From: UBA2336 sp036787955
GTDB taxonomy: Bacteria; Bacteroidota; Bacteroidia; Cytophagales; Cyclobacteriaceae
Assembly: GCA_036787955.1 (NCBI GenBank)
Contig: DAIQOI010000009.1
Location: 62,001-126,000 of the forward strand
Reading direction: 5' to 3'
Length of the DNA stretch: 64,000 nt
Part shown: in pieces, positions 16,791 through 25,177 of the stretch
How the letters are laid out: each line of letters opens with the position of its first letter
Numbering within the stretch: the first letter of the stretch is position 1
Position numbers and translations under genes: made by a program
Notes under the pieces: model-generated
Database searches by the model: none
Told to the model about the DNA's origin: nothing
The model's input: the letters and a program-made list of their open reading frames with translations, nothing else

Positions 16791-17477
16791 TTACTCCGAA
16801 AGGCCGGCATAATAGCCCACTGCCTTCCATACCTGGCGCACTTCTGTATGTGGCAACGGATAAGGCGCATAACGGGTGTTATCGGATACGAGCAGAAAAT
16901 GGTTGCGCCTGTCGGGATGGAGGTACACACGCTTAAACACAATGCCCTCAGTTTCGGTAACGAGTATATACGTGCTGCCGTTTTTAATCTGAGCAAGACT
17001 TTCTACATACGCTCCAAATACAATGCTACCCGACTGTACGGGCAGCATGGAGTCGCCCCGGATTTCAAAAGCCCGGATGGTGCGGTTACGCGGCAATACC
17101 GGTATCTTTATTTTGGGTAATTCGCTGATGAACTCCGGGTCCTGAAAACCGGCCAGGTAGCCGGCCGCTGCTTTATGCGATACCAGTTCCACGTTCTCAT
17201 CGCCCGACTCATCAACGGTTATAACCAGCACTTCTCCGGAAGGTGTGGCCCGGCTTAACAACTTTCCGGGTTTGCTTAAATCGGTGCGGCTGAATTCGTC
17301 CAGGCTTACCTGAAAAAAGTCGGCCAACTTAAGCAGTACCGGAAGGGGCGGTAAGGCACGCCCTTCTTCATACGCCCCGATTACAGGGGGTTTTACACCG
17401 AGCTGATCAGCCAGCTGCTTTTGTGTAAGGCCCTGACGGGCACGCAAAAATTTCAGATTGCGTGCGAGGAGATTCAT
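16791..17477 (-). CDS. XRE-S24 (CI/LexA-like) transcriptional repressor
   Basis: A 228-residue repressor: HTH_XRE at residues 4-60 (GLTQKQLADQLGVKPPVIGAYEEGRALP), a linker with possible Ala-Gly self-cleavage sites (AAAGYLAGF, about 105-110), and an S24 peptidase domain with the catalytic Ser in GDSMLP (about 142) and the Lys in VFKRVY (about 182). RecA-stimulated self-cleavage in this family derepresses damage-response genes. It is divergent from dinB, and two matching inverted repeats lie in the 72 bases between them, so it probably represses itself and dinB. This makes it a candidate local replacement for LexA. Confidence 0.87.
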   Translation of the reverse strand: MNLLARNLKFLRARQGLTQKQLADQLGVKPPVIGAYEEGRALPPLPVLLKLADFFQVSLDEFSRTDLSKPGKLLSRATPSGEVLVITVDESGDENVELVSHKAAAGYLAGFQDPEFISELPKIKIPVLPRNRTIRAFEIRGDSMLPVQSGSIVFGAYVESLAQIKNGSTYILVTETEGIVFKRVYLHPDRRNHFLLVSDNTRYAPYPLPHTEVRQVWKAVGYYAGLSE

Positions 17478-17489
17478 TTTTCAATATTA

Positions 17490-17538
17490 AACTAAATATT
17501 TTAGTTATACAATATTTTTAAACTAATTTATTTAGTTT
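17490..17538. promoter_or_regulatory. Twin operators between the S24 repressor and dinB
   Basis: Two copies of AACTAA-N5-TTAGTT lie at 17490-17506 and 17521-17537. The first is a perfect 17-bp palindrome (AACTAAA/TTTAGTT) and the second extends to AAACTAA/TTAGTTT at 17520-17538. Their centres are 31 bp apart, about three helical turns, so bound dimers would face the same side. Both copies are preceded by CAATATT. A probable further half site (TTAG) follows. The position suits autoregulation and control of dinB. Confidence 0.75.
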
Positions 17539-17549
17539 AGTATAGCGCC

Positions 17550-18761
17550 ATGGATCGCAGCATTATTCACCTCGACCTGGATGCGTTTTTTGTGGCTGTA
17601 GAATGCCTGCGCAACCCGAAACTGAAAGGCCGCCCGTTGATCATTGGCGGGCAAAGCCGCAGGGGCGTGGTAGCTTCGTGCAGTTACGAAGCCCGGCAGT
17701 TTGGCGTGCACTCGGCCATGCCCATGTACCTGGCCATGCAGCTTTGTCCGGATGCTACTGTTATTTCGGGCGATATGGAAGCCTACAGTTATTACTCCCA
17801 CCTGGTTACCGAAATCATTGCCGACTCATCGCCCCTGTTTGAGAAGTCGTCCATTGATGAGTTTTATATTGATGCCAGCGGCATGGATAAATACTTCGGT
17901 GCTTTTGCATGGGCGCGCGAGTTGCGCAGAAAAATTATCCGCGAAAGCGGGCTGCCCATATCCATGGGTATGTCGGTAAACAAGCTGGTATCGAAGGTTG
18001 CCACGGGCGAGTTCAAGCCCAATGCAGAGAAGTGCATCCATCCCGGCACAGAGAAGGATTTTCTGGCGCCACTGCCGGTAGAAAAAATTCCGATGATAGG
18101 ACGACAAACAGCCTCTTTTCTGTACGATATGGGCGTGCGCACCGTAGGCACCCTGCGCGAAATGCCTGTGAAGTTTTTGGTAAGTGCCTTCGGCAAAAAC
18201 GGAATAGCCTTATGGAAAAAAGCACACGGTATTGACGACAGTCCGGTGGTGCCCCACAGCGAGCAAAAATCGATTTCAACAGAATGTACTTTTGAAGAAG
18301 ACACACTGGACGTGAAAAAGATAAAATCAACCCTGATAGCCATGGTTGAGAAGACAGCTTTTGCGCTGCGCGAGCAGAAAAAACTCACTTCGTGCATTGC
18401 AGTAAAAATACGGTACGCCAATTTCGATACAGAAACCAGACAGATGCAGATACCTTATACTTCATCCGACCATGTTATGCTGCGCGTGGTGCAGGAATTG
18501 TTCGACAAGCTCTATCAGCGCAGGATGCGCATCCGGATGGTGGGTGTGCGGCTAAGCGGACTGGTATACGGAAGTCACCAGATTAGCTTGTTTGACGACA
18601 CAACGAAAAGCATACATTTGTATGAAGCGATGGATAAAATCAAGCACCGGTATGGAGTGGATAAACTGGTGCGTGCCACCACGCTGGGCACTTCGCACAG
18701 GGTGCGCATGGAGATGAATATGTTTAAGGGGAAGGTGAAGAAGAACTGGGTAGTGAGATAA
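17550..18761 (+). CDS. dinB: DNA polymerase IV (Y-family translesion polymerase)
   Basis: The 403-residue Y-family polymerase starts at ATG 17550 with HLDLDAFFVAVE, whose Asp residues bind metal. The second metal site is SSIDEFYID at about residues 101-109. It continues with the palm/fingers segment KLVSKVATG, the helix-hairpin-helix thumb (GIGRQTA-like MIGRQTASFLYDMGVRTVG) and the little-finger domain. Pol IV copies damaged DNA at the cost of mutations. The likely operators upstream indicate damage control by the adjacent repressor. The C-terminus VKKNWVVR lacks an obvious clamp-binding motif. Confidence 0.93.
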   Translation: MDRSIIHLDLDAFFVAVECLRNPKLKGRPLIIGGQSRRGVVASCSYEARQFGVHSAMPMYLAMQLCPDATVISGDMEAYSYYSHLVTEIIADSSPLFEKSSIDEFYIDASGMDKYFGAFAWARELRRKIIRESGLPISMGMSVNKLVSKVATGEFKPNAEKCIHPGTEKDFLAPLPVEKIPMIGRQTASFLYDMGVRTVGTLREMPVKFLVSAFGKNGIALWKKAHGIDDSPVVPHSEQKSISTECTFEEDTLDVKKIKSTLIAMVEKTAFALREQKKLTSCIAVKIRYANFDTETRQMQIPYTSSDHVMLRVVQELFDKLYQRRMRIRMVGVRLSGLVYGSHQISLFDDTTKSIHLYEAMDKIKHRYGVDKLVRATTLGTSHRVRMEMNMFKGKVKKNWVVR

Positions 18762-18810
18762 AGTAACAAGCTAACTATATTTATACCACTTTAAAGTAGT
18801 CTTTGTAAAG

Positions 18811-19701
18811 ATGGCGCGAAAGATAAATATCGTAAGCGAACCAGTTGAAGAATGGGGTGGCTCTTGGACAGAGAGAAAGCTAAACGCATTTTCGAAATAC
18901 GTAAGATCTTATCTTACGATTATGAAGAAATATCCCTACTGGGAAACTATTTACTTTGATGGTTTCGCTGGTAGCGGAAAAAGAGAACAAAGAAAAAATT
19001 CAAATCTGATAAAGTTGTTGAAAATCACTGAAGAGGAAGAACAAACCTATAAAGGCGCTGCAGAAAGAGTTTTGAGTCTTCCTGAACCGGGATTTGATTA
19101 TTATTATCTTATAGATAAAAATGAACAGTCACTTAGAAAACTCAAAGAGAAATTTGGCAAAGCCTTTAAAGATAAGAAAATCGAATACCGGGCAGATGAT
19201 GCCAATCTGCAACTAAAGAAACTTGCACAGGCCCTTAAAACAAAAAAGTACGCTGCGTTAATTTTTCTGGATCCGTTTGGAATGCAAATCAACTGGGAAT
19301 CCATTGCTGAACTAAAAGAAACCCGCTCTGATATTTGGATATTGGTTCCCACAGGTGTTATTGTCAATCGATTACTTAACCGATCTGGAGAGATAAAATT
19401 CCCTAAAAAACTGGAATCTTTTTTTGGATTATCTATTGAAGAGATAAAAACTCATTTTTATGAACAAAAAGAAACACATACGCTCTTTGGAGAACAAGAA
19501 AAAATCATCACCAAAGTTGCCAGGCCAATTCATAAAATTGCAACACTTTATGTGCAACAACTAAAAACCATCTGGAAGCACATTACGGAAGAGCCATTGG
19601 TTCTTAAAAACAGTTATGGTGTACCGATATTTCACTTTGTGTTTGCATCTAACAACGAAAATGCAAAAAAAATTGCTAAACAAATCATTGAAAAAACCTA
19701 A
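18811..19701 (+). CDS. tcmP: Three-Cys-motif partner protein TcmP
   Basis: A 296-residue protein with the segment IYFDGFAGSGKREQ near residue 48, the signature of TcmP proteins, and a later LIFLDPFGMQINW that resembles a methyltransferase-type strand. The family's biochemical role is not established; it occurs next to a three-cysteine radical-SAM-like protein, exactly as here, 5 bases upstream of that gene. The pair is AT-richer than dinB and Hsp20 on either side, which suggests acquisition by transfer. The ATG at 18811 follows a palindrome ACTTTAAAGT (18788-18797). Confidence 0.8.
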   Translation: MARKINIVSEPVEEWGGSWTERKLNAFSKYVRSYLTIMKKYPYWETIYFDGFAGSGKREQRKNSNLIKLLKITEEEEQTYKGAAERVLSLPEPGFDYYYLIDKNEQSLRKLKEKFGKAFKDKKIEYRADDANLQLKKLAQALKTKKYAALIFLDPFGMQINWESIAELKETRSDIWILVPTGVIVNRLLNRSGEIKFPKKLESFFGLSIEEIKTHFYEQKETHTLFGEQEKIITKVARPIHKIATLYVQQLKTIWKHITEEPLVLKNSYGVPIFHFVFASNNENAKKIAKQIIEKT

Positions 19702-19706
19702 TCTCT

Positions 19707-20429
19707 ATGGCACAAAGTAGTATTGAATGGACAGAAATGACATGGAATCCCGTTACTGGCTGTAATAAAATTTCAGCGGGTTGTAAGTTTTGCTATGCCG
19801 AAGTAATGGCCAGGCGCCTGAAAGCCATGGGAGTTAAAAAATACCAAAACGGCTTTAAACTAGCTCTTCACGAAGAAGAACTGAGAGCACCTTACCTCTG
19901 GAAAAAACCAAAAATGGTATTTGTCAATTCCATGAGCGACCTGTTTCATAAAGATGTACCTGTGTCATTCATCCAAAAGGTCTTTAAGGTTATGAAAGAC
20001 AATCCCCAACATGTTTTCCAAATTCTTACCAAAAGAGCAGACATACTCTTATACTATGATAAAGAGGGTTTACTGGAGTGGACTCACAATATCTGGATGG
20101 GCGTATCTGTAGAAAATGAAAAAGTTCTGTACCGGATTGATTTGCTCCGTCAAACCAACGCCAGAATAAAATTTTTGAGCTGTGAACCTTTAATCGGTCC
20201 ACTTCCTAATCTTAATATTCAAGGCATTGACTGGGTTATAGTTGGAGGCGAGAGTGGGAGAAATCCAAGACCTATAAAAAAGGAATGGGTTCTCGACATC
20301 CATCGTCAGTGTCTAAAGAAAAACGTGGCATTTTTCTTTAAACAATGGGGAGGAACAAACAAAAAGAAAACAGGCAACTTGTTAAATGGTAAACAATACA
20401 TGGAAATGCCCGAAATTATTACAGCATAA
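19707..20429 (+). CDS. Three-Cys-motif (phage Gp37/Gp68, DUF5131) protein
   Basis: A 240-residue protein with SSIEWTEMTWNPVTGC at the N-terminus and three cysteines arranged Cys-x6-Cys-x2-Cys (CNKISAGCKFC), the site that gives the family its name and probably holds an iron-sulfur cluster. Further family marks are FVNSMSDLFHKDVP, the strand WMGVSVEN and WVIVGGESGRNPRP. It lies 5 bases after tcmP. The family is related to radical-SAM proteins, but its substrate is unknown; a nucleic-acid role is possible given the neighbouring dinB, but that is inference. Confidence 0.83.
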   Translation: MAQSSIEWTEMTWNPVTGCNKISAGCKFCYAEVMARRLKAMGVKKYQNGFKLALHEEELRAPYLWKKPKMVFVNSMSDLFHKDVPVSFIQKVFKVMKDNPQHVFQILTKRADILLYYDKEGLLEWTHNIWMGVSVENEKVLYRIDLLRQTNARIKFLSCEPLIGPLPNLNIQGIDWVIVGGESGRNPRPIKKEWVLDIHRQCLKKNVAFFFKQWGGTNKKKTGNLLNGKQYMEMPEIITA

Positions 20430-20441
20430 AACAAAACAGAA

Positions 20442-20468
20442 GAGGCTGCCTCTCGGACAGGCAGCCTC
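20442..20468. terminator. Bidirectional terminator between the three-Cys gene and hsp20
   Basis: A 10-bp stem GAGGCTGCCT (20442-20451) pairs with AGGCAGCCTC (20459-20468) across a 7-base loop. It lies between two convergent genes. The T-rich tail is modest on both strands (GTTTTGAAAAG rightward; TTCTGTTTTGTTTT leftward). Confidence 0.8.
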
Positions 20469-20493
20469 CTGAGTTTTGAAAAGTTTTCCAAAA

Positions 20494-20976
20494 TCAGTCA
20501 ACCTTAATCACTGTTTTCAGCGTTTTCTTTTCATCCTTCGGAATGGTTACTTCCAGTATGCCGTTTACATACTTTGCATTGATTTTGGAAGTGTTTACAT
20601 TTTCCGGAAGGGTAAATGAGCGGCTGAAGGTTCCGTACTGCGTTTCAATGGAACAGAAGTGATCTTCCTTGCGTTCGTGGGTGAACCTGCGCTCACCGCT
20701 GATGGTCAGGTAGTTATCGTTCAGGTCGATTTTGAAATCTTCCTTGTTCATGCCCGGAACGGCCACGTGCAGTTGGTATGCTTTATCGGTTTCAATCACA
20801 TCCACACGCGGCACGAACGAGAAGGCCGTGCCCCCAGAACGGGTAGCAGCATCGTTAAAAAATTTGTCGATCAGGCTGCCGAACGAAGCCGGTACGACAT
20901 CGTTCAGCAAAGTGTTATAGCGCATCAGACTCATAGCTCTTGGGTTTTGTAGTTCAACATTGGTTTTAACATTCAT
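20494..20976 (-). CDS. Hsp20/alpha-crystallin family small heat shock protein
   Basis: A 160-residue holdase chaperone. The alpha-crystallin domain spans about residues 50-150 with VDVIETDKAYQLHVAVPGM, the strand YLTISGERR and the terminal signature NGILEVTIPK, followed by a short C-terminal tail with a VIKVD motif. It prevents aggregation of unfolding proteins in the cytoplasm. An internal Met at residue 15 is an alternative start. Repeated TGTCGTA-type sequences 40-100 bases upstream suggest heat or stress control. Confidence 0.93.
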   Translation of the reverse strand: MNVKTNVELQNPRAMSLMRYNTLLNDVVPASFGSLIDKFFNDAATRSGGTAFSFVPRVDVIETDKAYQLHVAVPGMNKEDFKIDLNDNYLTISGERRFTHERKEDHFCSIETQYGTFSRSFTLPENVNTSKINAKYVNGILEVTIPKDEKKTLKTVIKVD

Positions 20977-21011
20977 TTAACCACTCCAGGAAAATCCATG
21001 CCTCCCTATTT

Positions 21012-21074
21012 TTTAAGCCATTTTGTCGTAAAATTTTAGTTTTAAGACCATATTTAAAGACATTTTGTCGTACT
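21012..21074. promoter_or_regulatory. Repeated GACA-N3-TGTC-type sites upstream of hsp20
   Basis: Two related 22-base segments, at 21012-21033 and 21053-21074, share TTTAA...CATTTTGTCGTA. The second contains the perfect inverted repeat GACA-TTT-TGTC (21059-21069); the first has one change (GCCA-TTT-TGTC, 21017-21027). They are 42 bp apart, four helical turns. The most likely target is hsp20 (minus strand), though the symporter gene begins 117 bases to the right. Confidence 0.5.
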
Positions 21075-21190
21075 TTTTACGTTAAAGTTTCTTTTATTCT
21101 GGAAGATTTTACCGGTCGCAGACGGAATAAAGTCCTATGGCAAAAGCATTGAAAATCCTTAAATTTCAACCTTAACCAATCTTCAGAACC

Positions 21191-22873
21191 ATGCATCTAA
21201 GTGTACCCGACATCCTGGTATTTGTAGCCTATGCGCTCACCATACTGAGTATAGGTTTATATGTTTCGCGCGATAAGAAAGGACATCAGAAAAATGCAGA
21301 AGATTATTTCCTGGCCGGAAAGTCGCTGCCGTGGTGGGCCATCGGTGCCTCGCTGATAGCCGCCAACATTTCGGCCGAGCAGTTTATCGGTATGTCGGGT
21401 TCGGGTTTTGCCATTGGTCTGGCTATCGCATCTTACGAATGGATGGCGGCTGTTACGTTGCTTGTTGTTGGCAAATTTTTTCTGCCCATCTTCATTAACA
21501 AGGGCATTTACACCATACCCGAATTTGTGGAGAAGCGTTTCAGTACCAACCTGAAGACTATTCTGGCGGTGTTTTGGATATGCCTGTTTGTTTTTGTAAA
21601 CCTCACATCGGTTATGTACCTCGGAGCACGTGCACTGGACACGGTTATCGGCAATGGTGACGGCAGCCTGATGGTGTACGGCATCCTGGGTCTGGGGCTT
21701 TTTGCTGCCGCATACTCCTTGTATGGTGGCTTATCGGCCGTTGCATGGACCGATGTGGTACAGGTTGTTCTGTTAATTGTGGGTGGTCTTGTTACCACTA
21801 TAATGGCGCTGCACCAGGTATCTCCTTCCGGTGGTATCGTGGACGGGCTGGTTCATATTTATCAAACGGTGCCACAAAAGTTTTCCATGATTTTATCAAA
21901 AGGAGAGATCTTCACACCGGATGGCAAAGATGCCTGGTGGGATTTGCCCGGCCTGTCGGTATTGCTGGGTGGTATGTGGGTAGCCAATCTTTATTACTGG
22001 GGGTTTAATCAATACATCATTCAACGCACACTGGCAGCCCGCAGCCTGGAAGAATCGCAAAAGGGAATTGTGTTTGCTGCATTTTTAAAACTCATCATTC
22101 CCCTGATTGTCGTAATTCCGGGCATCATTGCCTATGTGCTCAATGCCGATGCACAAGGTGTGCTGAGCACTGCAACAGTGGATTCAAGTTTTATCAACAG
22201 CGAAGGAAAAATAATCAACGACAACGCTGCACCCTGGCTGATTAAACAGTTTGTACCGGCCGGTTTGAAAGGACTGGTACTGGCTGCGCTGGCCGCTGCC
22301 ATCGTTTCATCGCTGGCATCCATGCTCAACTCAACGGCTACCATTTTCACCATGGACATCTACCGCCCATACATCAACCCCCAAGCAACCGACAAGCAAA
22401 CGGTTCGTACAGGGCGCATAACGGCTGCTGTGGCATTGATTATCGCCATGTTTATTGCACCGATGCTGGGCAACCTCGGGCAGGCTTTTCAGTTCATACA
22501 GGAATATACCGGTGTAGTGAGTCCGGGAATACTGGCGGTATTTATGGCTGGTTTATTCTTCAGGCGTGCTACCAACAACGGTGCCATCTGGGGTGTGGTA
22601 TCATCTATTCCCATTGCCCTTTACTTTAAAGTAGCGCCTAACGGATGGAGCACCGCACCTGTGTTTGTAAACATCCCGTTTCTCGATCAGATGTTCATTA
22701 CCTGTTTACTTTCGCTGGCCATTATTCTGGCTGTTAGCTACTTCGAATCAAAAACTGCCGATCCGAAAGGTATCCCGCTGAGTCGTGAGTTATTCCGTAC
22801 GGGTCCTGCTTTTAACATAGGCGCCACCATAGTGCTGCTGATAACGGCTGTGCTGTACGTGCTTTTTTGGTGA
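21191..22873 (+). CDS. Sodium:solute symporter, SGLT-like sugar transporter
   Basis: A 560-residue polytopic protein with about 14 membrane spans. SSS-family marks include AEDYFLAGKSLPWWAIGASLIAANISAEQFIGMSGSGFA near residues 33-72 and the sugar-site region WGFNQYIIQRTLAA. It probably imports a hexose with sodium. It lies convergent with the GH3 glucosidase gene, only 3 bases apart, at the left end of the polysaccharide locus, so it may take up glucose released in the periplasm. Confidence 0.88.
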   Translation: MHLSVPDILVFVAYALTILSIGLYVSRDKKGHQKNAEDYFLAGKSLPWWAIGASLIAANISAEQFIGMSGSGFAIGLAIASYEWMAAVTLLVVGKFFLPIFINKGIYTIPEFVEKRFSTNLKTILAVFWICLFVFVNLTSVMYLGARALDTVIGNGDGSLMVYGILGLGLFAAAYSLYGGLSAVAWTDVVQVVLLIVGGLVTTIMALHQVSPSGGIVDGLVHIYQTVPQKFSMILSKGEIFTPDGKDAWWDLPGLSVLLGGMWVANLYYWGFNQYIIQRTLAARSLEESQKGIVFAAFLKLIIPLIVVIPGIIAYVLNADAQGVLSTATVDSSFINSEGKIINDNAAPWLIKQFVPAGLKGLVLAALAAAIVSSLASMLNSTATIFTMDIYRPYINPQATDKQTVRTGRITAAVALIIAMFIAPMLGNLGQAFQFIQEYTGVVSPGILAVFMAGLFFRRATNNGAIWGVVSSIPIALYFKVAPNGWSTAPVFVNIPFLDQMFITCLLSLAIILAVSYFESKTADPKGIPLSRELFRTGPAFNIGATIVLLITAVLYVLFW

Positions 22874-22876
22874 ACT

Positions 22877-25165
22877 TTATTCTACCACAAAAGTTTGCCG
22901 CAGTACATCGCGCGAATTTCCACCCACCATTATTTCAAACTCTCCGGGCTCGCACACCCATTGCAGTTCATTATTGTAAAATGACAAGGAGTTGCGGGTA
23001 ATTTTAAAGGCTACGGTTTGTGTTTGTCCAGGTTTAAGAGCAATCTTCTGAAATCCTTTTAATTCTTTCACCGGACGGGTTACAGAAGCCATCTTATCGC
23101 GGATGTAAAGCTGAACAACTTCCGCGCCTTCGCGCGCGCCTGTATTGGTAACCTCAACACTTACGGTAAGTGTATCCGTTACCTTCATGGATTTTTTATC
23201 CAGACTCAGGTTATTATACTGAAATGACGTATAACTCAGTCCATATCCAAAAGGGTATAACGGCTCATTGGGGACATCGAGATAGTTGGATCGAAATTTT
23301 GAAAACCACTTTCCCGGTTCAAGAGGCCGGCCGGTATTTTTATGCGCATAATAAACGGGTATTTGTCCTTCGTTCAATGGAAATGATGTGGTGAGTTTAC
23401 CGCTTGGGTTTACCTCGCCAAACAGCACATCCGCAATGGCATCACCTGCTTCACTGCCACCGAACCAAACATTCAGTATGGCTTTTACTTTTTTATCTTC
23501 CTCGGTTAAAGCCAGTGGCCGGCCGGTGAACAACAACAGCACAACAGGCTTACCGGTATTAACCAGGGCATTCAACAGCTCCTGCTGAACACGCGGAATA
23601 GTTATCTGCGTACGGCTGGATGATTCACCGGTCATTTCAGCTGCTTCTCCCAACGCAGCCACAATTACATCGGCCTGGCGGGCTGTCTTTAAGGCTTCCT
23701 GCTTTAATGTTTCTGCTGAGCGATTGTCCCGATTCAGGGTTTTTCCAAACATTGTGGCTCTTTCTTCAAATGCCGGGTCTTCATCCAGGTTCGAGCCTTT
23801 GGCGTATAGAATGCGCACATTATTACCTGTTGCTGCACGTTGTAATCCATCCCACACGTTGATTGCTTCCGTATGGCGTGCGGCAACACTCCAGGTGCCG
23901 GTCATGTTTACGGAATTTCGTGCCAATGGGCCAATTAACGCAATGGTTCCTTTTTTCTTCAACGGCAGAATATTTCCTTCATTTTTCAACAACACAAAGC
24001 TTTCAGCTGCAGCTTTGCGGGCAATACTGCGATTTTCGGTAGTAAAGATTTCGGATTTGGCGCGTTGCTCATTGCAATAACGGTACGGGTCATCAAACAG
24101 GCCCAACCGGAACTTTGCTTTCAGAATCAGTTTGCATGCTTCGTTTATTCGTGCCTCACTTACTTTTCCTTCTTTCAGCAATTGAGGCAGGTGTTTCAGA
24201 AAAGCCTCACTTACCATATCCATATCTACCCCGGCCATAAGCGATTTACCGGTTACTTCCGATAAGGTTCCAAAGCCATGATCAACCATTTCACTGATAC
24301 CGGTATAGTCTGAAACAACAAAACCCGTGAACTTCCATTGTTTTCTTAATACTTCGGTAAGCAACCACTCATTAGCTGTTGCGGGTATTCCGTTTATCTC
24401 GTTAAATGAAGTCATCACACTTCCGACACCTGCCTCAATAGCGGCCTTATAAGGTGGGAAATATTCATTATACATCCGATTATAGCTCATATCCACTGTG
24501 TTGTAGTCACGGCCACCTTCGCTTGCACCATACAATGCAAAATGTTTAACACACGCCAGGATAGTATTCGGGGCAGAGAGATCTGAGCCCTGATAGCCGC
24601 GCACCATGGCTCTGGCTATTTCAGCACCAAGAAATGGATCTTCTCCGCTGCCTTCGGCAATTCTTCCCCAGCGGGGATCACGACATAAATCAACCATAGG
24701 CGAAAACGTCCAGTTAATCCCATCTGCACTTGCTTCTTGTGCGGCAATGCGGGCCGTTTGTTCAATCAAGGGAATGTTCCAGGTGCAGCTCAATGCCAGT
24801 GGTATCGGAAAAGTGGTTTCATAACCATGTATTACGTCCATGCCAAAAATCAAAGGTATTTTCAGGCGGCTTTTTTCAACTGCAATACGTTGCATTTCCC
24901 GGATAGCCGCAACAGTTTTAATGTTAAATAATCCGCCAACCTGGCCCCGTTCAATTTTCTTAGCTATATCTGAATTCTCTGCCTGGCCGGTTGTAAACTG
25001 GCCGGCAGAAGGAAGATTTAATTGACCAATTTTTTCTTCAATTGTCATCAAAGCCATTAGGGAGTCAACCCTTCGATCAAGGGCCAAGTCGAGTTGGCTT
25101 TGCTTTGCAGAACATGACGCGAGCAGGATAAAAACTGCCGGAAGGAAGTACGGTGTAACTTTCAT
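22877..25165 (-). CDS. bglX: GH3 beta-glucosidase, BglX-like lipoprotein
   Basis: A 762-residue GH3 enzyme from the ATG at 25163-25165, which opens a lipoprotein signal with lipobox LLASC. The N-terminal TIM barrel includes GMDVIHGYETTFPIPLA and the nucleophile Asp (about 286) in FVVSDYTG. A GH3 C-terminal domain (ALIGPLARN; VIVAALGEAAEMTGESSSRT) and a fibronectin-III-like domain (REGAEVVQLYIRD) complete it. It cleaves terminal beta-glucosides in the periplasm. Next to GH144 genes, sophorose and other beta-1,2-gluco-oligosaccharides are the likely substrates, by analogy with characterised Bacteroides loci. An earlier in-frame TTG is not needed. Confidence 0.92.
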   Translation of the reverse strand: MKVTPYFLPAVFILLASCSAKQSQLDLALDRRVDSLMALMTIEEKIGQLNLPSAGQFTTGQAENSDIAKKIERGQVGGLFNIKTVAAIREMQRIAVEKSRLKIPLIFGMDVIHGYETTFPIPLALSCTWNIPLIEQTARIAAQEASADGINWTFSPMVDLCRDPRWGRIAEGSGEDPFLGAEIARAMVRGYQGSDLSAPNTILACVKHFALYGASEGGRDYNTVDMSYNRMYNEYFPPYKAAIEAGVGSVMTSFNEINGIPATANEWLLTEVLRKQWKFTGFVVSDYTGISEMVDHGFGTLSEVTGKSLMAGVDMDMVSEAFLKHLPQLLKEGKVSEARINEACKLILKAKFRLGLFDDPYRYCNEQRAKSEIFTTENRSIARKAAAESFVLLKNEGNILPLKKKGTIALIGPLARNSVNMTGTWSVAARHTEAINVWDGLQRAATGNNVRILYAKGSNLDEDPAFEERATMFGKTLNRDNRSAETLKQEALKTARQADVIVAALGEAAEMTGESSSRTQITIPRVQQELLNALVNTGKPVVLLLFTGRPLALTEEDKKVKAILNVWFGGSEAGDAIADVLFGEVNPSGKLTTSFPLNEGQIPVYYAHKNTGRPLEPGKWFSKFRSNYLDVPNEPLYPFGYGLSYTSFQYNNLSLDKKSMKVTDTLTVSVEVTNTGAREGAEVVQLYIRDKMASVTRPVKELKGFQKIALKPGQTQTVAFKITRNSLSFYNNELQWVCEPGEFEIMVGGNSRDVLRQTFVVE

Positions 25166-25177
25166 GAACAATAAACT

